The notes under the pieces: model-generated
The model's input: the letters and a program-made list of their open reading frames with translations, nothing else
Databases searched by the model: none
What the model was told of the DNA's origin: nothing
Part shown: piece by piece, positions 58,936 through 64,000 of the stretch
Layout of the letters: every line of letters starts with the position of its first letter
Position numbering within the stretch: position 1 is the stretch's first letter
Translations under genes and position numbers: made by a program
Assembly (NCBI GenBank): GCA_022376925.1
Contig: JAIOJX010000001.1
Location: 3,257,501-3,321,500 of the forward strand
Source: Tragulus kanchil
Lineage: Eukaryota > Chordata > Mammalia > Artiodactyla > Tragulidae
Reading direction: 5' to 3'
DNA length: 64,000 nt

Positions 58936-59035
58936 GCCTCCCTGCCTCTCCCCTCTCTCCCCCTCTTCTTCCTCCCTCCCTCCCTCCCTTTTCCCTGCCT
59001 CTCTCCCTCCCTCCTTCCTGTTACCTTCCTCTACT
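58936..59035. repeat. Pyrimidine-rich (CCCT)n-like tract
   Basis: The plus strand is almost entirely C and T, with CCTCCCTCCC runs at about 58970-58990. It lies about 250 bp after the purine-rich tract, of opposite strand bias. Confidence 0.85.
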
Positions 59036-59489
59036 CAGAACCGGCCACAGCCTGACTTCCTGACCTCTCGTGCAGGTCCCTCCACACTCCAGCGAGCCAC
59101 ACAGTAGAAGCCAGGCAGAACCCAGCCGTGGGTGGCCTCCCCGTGCAGCCCTCTGCTCTGCTCAGCAGGGGGAAAGCTGCCTCCCACTCCAAGCGGTGGC
59201 TTTGCGGGGCCATGAGACCAAAGAACTAGATGCCCCCAAATGCGAGGTGGGCATGGGACAGAACTAGCTACCGTCACTGACTATGAAAAGATATATTCTC
59301 TTAAAATAACAGGCAAGTGCTGACCAAAGGATGGGATTTACATGCCATTTAGAAATGATTCGGTGTATGGCAAAATTTGAAAATATGCAATGAAAAGTTT
59401 TTTAAAAAGAAGAAAATCTGCAAAACTCAAGTTACAGGCAGATCCAGGCCAGACTCTGGCCCTGAGCTCATCACCTCCTGAACACCCCA
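59036..59489. other. No gene seen
   Basis: Single-copy DNA. It changes from GC-rich to AT-rich at about 59280-59430, then becomes CpG-bearing. Confidence 0.4.
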
Positions 59490-61090
59490 GCCTGGCGCCG
59501 AGCAGCTCCCAGGTCACGCGCCCCTAGCAACCGGCGCGGACTCGCCTACACCGCAGGGCTCTCCCGTGGAGAGTGCCCAGCTGTCCTGTGGCCAGGACAA
59601 TTAGCTCTCAGCACGTTGCACGCCGCAGTGACAGGCTGCCTCATCTCTGGTCAGGAAAAGCTGCTTTCTGTTTCTCAGGGTCCGAACCAAAAGGGAAGCA
59701 CAGGAAGGAAGAGCCTGTGAAATGAGTCGTGTTCCCGGGACTCTTCGCAGGCCAATGTCCTCTTTCCCAGACTGTCTGCCGCCCCCAGGCCCCTGCCCGG
59801 TTCCACGGGTGCACACCACTGGCTGATCTCTAGAGCCCACTTGGTGCTACGTACACCCTGGACACCCACTTGTTTGTCCATTTATTTCCTAGGTTTAGAA
59901 AGAAACACAGACAAAGCCAAGAACGTTCAAAAATAGAGAAATACACCGATTTCCTTATTCTTTCTTACAACAAATATTTATTGGCATCTACCTTGCCCAA
60001 GAAAGGACTCCGGGCTGGTGCGTCTCTGAAGCATCCCTCAGATCAGGGGAGCTTTAGGAAAGGTTCATTTCAACTTGAAAACTGGGGAACTGGTCCCAGC
60101 CCCTGCAAAAGAGGGGCCAAGGAAGGAAGGACAAGAGCTGCCGTGCTCAGTAGGAGGGGGCCATGCTTTGGGCTCCATGGCGCACCCCAGAGAGCGGCAC
60201 TGTCCGGGCGAGGGCTCTGCTCGGCCTCTCTAAGCGCATTCCACCTGCGAGCGCTGCGGGATGAATCGATGGGCAGAGGTGACTCACAGGCAGCCAGCCA
60301 GCACGGTCACGAGCCCTGGCTGCATTCCCAACGTGCCTGCTTGGGTTGTCGCCCCGATAATGTTATTTACCAAGCCCAATGCCCCGAATGCTTGTCCCTG
60401 GCCCCTACGAGAGCCCTCCAGCCATTGTCTCTGTACGCCTGTCACACCTTGTCACTGCCTCCCTGCATTCAACAGGTCCGGGCAGACGGTCTGCAGACTG
60501 GCCCGCTCACCCCTTCGGCCTCAGGAGCCCGGAAGGCCGCTCCGAGGCCCCAGCCCCACCCCTCTCAGAGCAGGTCCCAGAGGGGAAGGGGCTGTGGCCG
60601 GTGGCTCGGCAGCGTGGACCTGGCGGCTGGAGGGGTGCTCAGGGTGGGAACGGGGGGACCCGGGGCGGGCGCCCGGGCATCTTCCTCCTGCCATGCCCGG
60701 TGCCTACGGCCTCACTTGTCTGCGCTCCCAAACCCCTTCCAGACCGGGGGTCTTGGGGTGCCTCCGCTTCCCGGAGTCCAGGACCCGCGAACGTGATCCG
60801 CGATGCCGACGGCGGGGCTCCACCTGCGGAGCGCGAGCGCCCCGCCCTGCCCTGCGGCCGCAGGCGGAACCGCAGCCGGGAGAGCCGCCGGCGGCCCAGG
60901 CGCTGCTCCCCGGCCCCAGCCGCCCGCCCGCCCCGCCTGGCTGGGCCTCCAAGACCTGGGTCCCAAGACTGTCGCTTTCCAGCGCTGCAGCGACCAGCTC
61001 TACCCTGGTGGCGCTGGAGCAGAAGTCGTGGGCCCCAGAACAGAAGGGTCTCCCGAGATCTTCCTCGGGGTACAGACAAGAAAACAGAGG
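59490..61090. promoter_or_regulatory. CpG-island-like region, candidate orphan promoter
   Basis: CpG dinucleotides are frequent at 59500-59570 and dense at about 60480-61080. The region includes a NotI site (gcggccgc, 60854-60861) and GC-box-like 'ccccgccc' words at about 60839-60846. The rest of the window is CpG-poor, as is normal for methylated mammalian DNA, so this patch has probably stayed unmethylated in the germ line. Overlapping plus-strand open frames of 263-317 codons in three phases reflect GC content; none shows a recognisable domain. I saw no clear first-exon donor, so the direction and target gene are unknown. Confidence 0.55.
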
Positions 61091-62389
61091 CTGCAGACTT
61101 AAGACGGGGCTTTGTTCGATTGTTATGTGGCCACGGCTCCTATTCACCACTAGTCCTGAAGCCTCTCTAACCACCCAGCTTGCCCTCTTAGACCAAGAGA
61201 GAGAGTCAGGCTAGAACTTAGAGACTCGGACCCTCAAGAGCGCTCCAGACCCCAGGCACACGCACTCCTCCAACCAGCTTCTGGCTGCACCACTCTGGGA
61301 AGAAGTTGGAAGGGCTCAGATGTGGCACAAGCCCAGCTTATAAAACTGAGTTGGTATTTAAATGACCTAACAACAAATTGCCCAAATTTAATTTGCTGAG
61401 TCAATTCAATAAAAGAGTAAAAAGGAAACCTATCTAATTAAATACATTGATCTGTAGACACTGGCAACTCTAAAGTTCTGCCGGGATGTTAGTGGTTTGG
61501 CAGACTTGAGTGATGCAAGGGTATGAGCGGAAGTAACACAAATCCATTCTTCTCCCACCCCCGGAACGGCTGCCAGGGCCCCTGAGAAACACATTCCTTA
61601 AAATCAGTGGTAAACTGAGCCCAAAAGGGGAAGAAATGTGTCCAAGCTCAACCAGTGAGGCCAAGTTAATTCCGGGATCTGTGGAGCCCAAGAGAGCATT
61701 CGCTGGGTTCAGGCTCCACTCCAGCCCTGGGACCCTTCCCCTGTTGGCACCTGAACTTGAACTTGGATGCCACACTTGCTTGCCCAGACAGCTCCTCTGC
61801 ATCCTTCAGTATCTTGGCAAATTTCAGGTTCCCCAGGACAAATCTGTCCATGGAGGACAAAGCAGCAGCTTGCTCAGACCCTTTTAGAGCACTGTCCAGT
61901 TTGAGGCATGTAAGTACAACTAAATGGAAGGTTCTGGAAAAGGGCAGAGCTTTACCAAGACTGGAGGAGTCAAGAAACAATGATTTGATTGGAAATAAAG
62001 ATAATGTCTTCCTACAGAACTTCCTTGCTGTGAAACACTCCAGGTTTCCAAAGGCAGGCATTTCCAGCTTCCCAGCATGTTCCTGGGTTCCCAGCCAGTG
62101 TCCCATCCGCCCCTGCCCAGGCATGGTCCTAGTTCCAACCACAGCACTGAGCTCATTTAGACCTGTGCTTAGCAAACCTTATAACTAGAGATGCATCTTC
62201 GTCACCCTTCCCACGGGGGCTAGCTGGTATCGGGTCTTAAATCAGGACTGGCTTGTCCTTCTAGGGAAATGTCTGCCTTGGAGAGAAGGAAAATCACTTA
62301 GCCCTTGGCAGGTCTGTCTTTGTGGGGGGAGGTGACCTGCAGCTGAACCGACAGCCAGTGTGGCAAGCCGTTCCTCATGGTGGGACCAG
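61091..62389. other. No gene called; probable MIR fragment
   Basis: About 61600-61720 ('aatcagtggtaaactgagcc', 'gtgtccaagctcaaccagtg') resembles an antisense MIR. An AT-rich segment at about 61360-61450 with several TAATT words is repeat-free and might be worth a conservation check. No gene is recognised. Confidence 0.4.
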
Positions 62390-62680
62390 ATGGAGCCCCG
62401 TGCCTGACTAGGCACACTCCACGTTCGCCTGAGAGGATTGCAGGAAGGCAATATGGAAACCAGGATACCAGTGTGGAGGTGACGGCGGCCATCCGGGAGA
62501 GAGCGGGTGGCACCTGCCCAGGGTAGGGCTGGATTCTGATTTTACTTTGAGAGTAGAGCGTTTCCAGGCAAAAAGGGTGGTCCAGGATGACTCCAAGGGT
62601 TTGGTCTGAGCAACTAGAACGGGGTGCACGCCCTGACTGACATGGGGAGCGGGGAGGGAGCTGGTTTGGAGAAAAGTAAT
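62390..62680 (+). repeat. Old unnamed repeat fragment
   Basis: 'ggtccaggatgactccaagg', 'gtttggtctgagcaactaga' and 'gggagggagctggtttgg' belong to the later part of the same unnamed old family. Confidence 0.5.
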
Positions 62681-64000
62681 TAAGAGGTGAATTATGCCAG
62701 TCTTCCAGTCTTCACTTCAGGGGCCACTGGAATAGTTAATTTATGTAATCCTTTTCTTTAAGTCAATTTTAAATCAGCTCTCTCTCTTTTTTTTTTTTTT
62801 AGCTCCATGCTGAAGAATAATATCCGTAACATCAAGTGTTCTGTGGGTTAGTAGCATTTTTCCTGAATACACAGTAAAATAATAACAACCAGGTCCCCTT
62901 GCGAGTCAACCCTGACGTGTCTTCTATAACCAACTTCTAGCCTGATGTGGGCACCGGGAACACACAGACTTGAACAAAGCCTTTGGGTTTTGAAAGGCCA
63001 TCTGAAGGTCTGAAGGAATCACAGCAGGGCTTTCAGGGAGAGAGAAGTGGTTCTGCAGCTCAGAGAGGTTGAGGGAGGAGGCACCTAGCTGCCTGCCCAG
63101 CACCCCGCTGCCCCTGCTCTGTTGAGGGGTTCACAGAGGCGAGCCCACCACCGTTTCCTGAGGTCCACGCGCCCTCTGGTGGCTGGGTTCCCGTCTGTGT
63201 GCACCCAGGGCTGGCCGGCTCATGGCTCCCTCTGCTTTGGCCTCCCCCCACCTCGGGGGGAAGGGGCAAGAAGTCAGGCCAACTTTGGGCGCCAGACGGA
63301 GGGACGAATAGATGGTGCCAGTGTGGAGGTGGCAGTCTGCGAGCCAGGCAGGAGCCACGGAGGTCAGACCGAAAGGGGGGGGAAAGTGGTGAGCAGGAGA
63401 AGGGCTTTTGTTTTCTACAAAAGATCACCAGCGCAGAGAAAATTCATGACCATATACAAATAGGGCGGTTTGCCTTCGGTGGGTATGTTCAGAGGAAAAG
63501 AAAAAACGTTCCAATTTAAACAGTTTTAAGTTAAGAGCAGGGAACATCAGACTATGCTGAATAAATACGACACATAATGGAAAATGTACTTTAGCTCTTC
63601 TGTCACAGCCAGCTCTGGGAGAGAAGCGTGGGTGGTGGCCAGAGACAAGCCGGAGAGGCGCACTGCTGCAGAGAGCAACTGGGGAGGGGGCGGGGCAGGC
63701 CAACAGAGCAGGCGGAGAGAAGCACGGCCTGCCTAGGGTCCACAGCCAGGCTCGCACCCCGGCGTCCACACAGGGTGCACATCCGCCCACTCTCACGCCC
63801 CACGCCACAGGAATATTCCTGCTGTTGCTCCTTCAGCCTTTTCTCGATGAACACGTTGTGTTTAGATGAGAAGAGAGCAATTGCCAAACAGACCCTGGCA
63901 GTCTGGGTGCAAGGGGGTCTCACCGTGAAGACTGTGATGGGAGTCAGAGAAGGAGGAACTGAGTCTTAGAAGAAAAGGAAGACAAGAGTGAGCCAGGAAG
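62681..64000. other. Single-copy right flank, no gene called
   Basis: It includes a T run at 62788-62801. The DNA at 63050-63800 is GC-rich but not clearly a CpG island. Open frames of 71-127 codons overlap on both strands without recognisable similarity. Confidence 0.4.

Noticed and set aside
59870..61214. Long plus-strand open frames (308, 317 and 263 codons) in the GC-rich region
   Set aside because: They overlap in three phases, with minus-strand frames open too, and are Pro/Arg/Ala-rich as expected from GC content. No domain, good start context or splice structure was found.
62776..62852. Exon-like sequence after a strong T-rich tract ending in AG at about 62803
   Set aside because: The T run may simply be a homopolymer. 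The putative exon is under 50 bp, its donor is weak, and the frame has no recognisable content.

Overview
This window is ruminant nuclear DNA (Pecora, most likely a bovid). The diagnosis rests on the interspersed repeats: many Bov-tA SINEs, ART2/CHR-type tRNA-derived SINEs, and a BovB (RTE) LINE 3' end at 44008-44575. These sit among mammal-wide L1, MIR, L2, MaLR (MLT1-type) and MER5-like repeats. I cannot tell the species. There is no operon-like gene order, and I recognise no protein-coding gene. Reading frames of 60-317 codons occur throughout, but they fall in repeats, in duplicated copies of one another, or in GC-rich DNA, so none is called as a gene.

The dominant structure is fourteen direct tandem duplications, each with a repeat distance of about 1.08-1.16 kb, of fourteen different, mostly unrelated sequences. 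They occupy 491-2829, 7744-9894, 11038-17602 (three chained), 19180-23208 (two overlapping), 23805-26013, 26959-29199, 29852-34055 (two overlapping), 37592-39735 and 53196-57299 (two overlapping). In the pairs I compared, the copies are identical or nearly so in the middle. They lose bases towards the internal junction: the right end of the left copy and the left end of the right copy both carry deletions. That is the pattern expected when adjacent contigs with poor ends overlap and were not merged. About 15.5 kb (roughly a quarter) of the window is therefore probably artificial, and the true length is probably near 48.5 kb. A new biological process making fixed-length tandem duplications is the less likely reading.

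Layout. 1-9900: old repeats and SINEs with two duplications. 9900-26000: low-gene-content DNA with L1 fragments and six duplications. 26000-32200: a nest of L1 elements, including a younger L1 inserted into an older one with a 13-bp target-site duplication, then an oppositely oriented L1 split by an ART2-type SINE with a 19-bp target-site duplication. 32200-36060: MaLR LTRs in both orientations. 36060-53195: mostly single-copy DNA with SINEs, BovB, L1 and two exon-like structures (42089-42185 and 42754-42838). 53196-57299: two overlapping duplications. 57300-64000: a 600-bp purine-rich tract, a pyrimidine-rich tract and a CpG-island-like region (about 59490-61090), the best candidate for a real regulatory element or promoter.

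Repeat names come from remembered consensus sequences and edges are approximate. RepeatMasker was not run.
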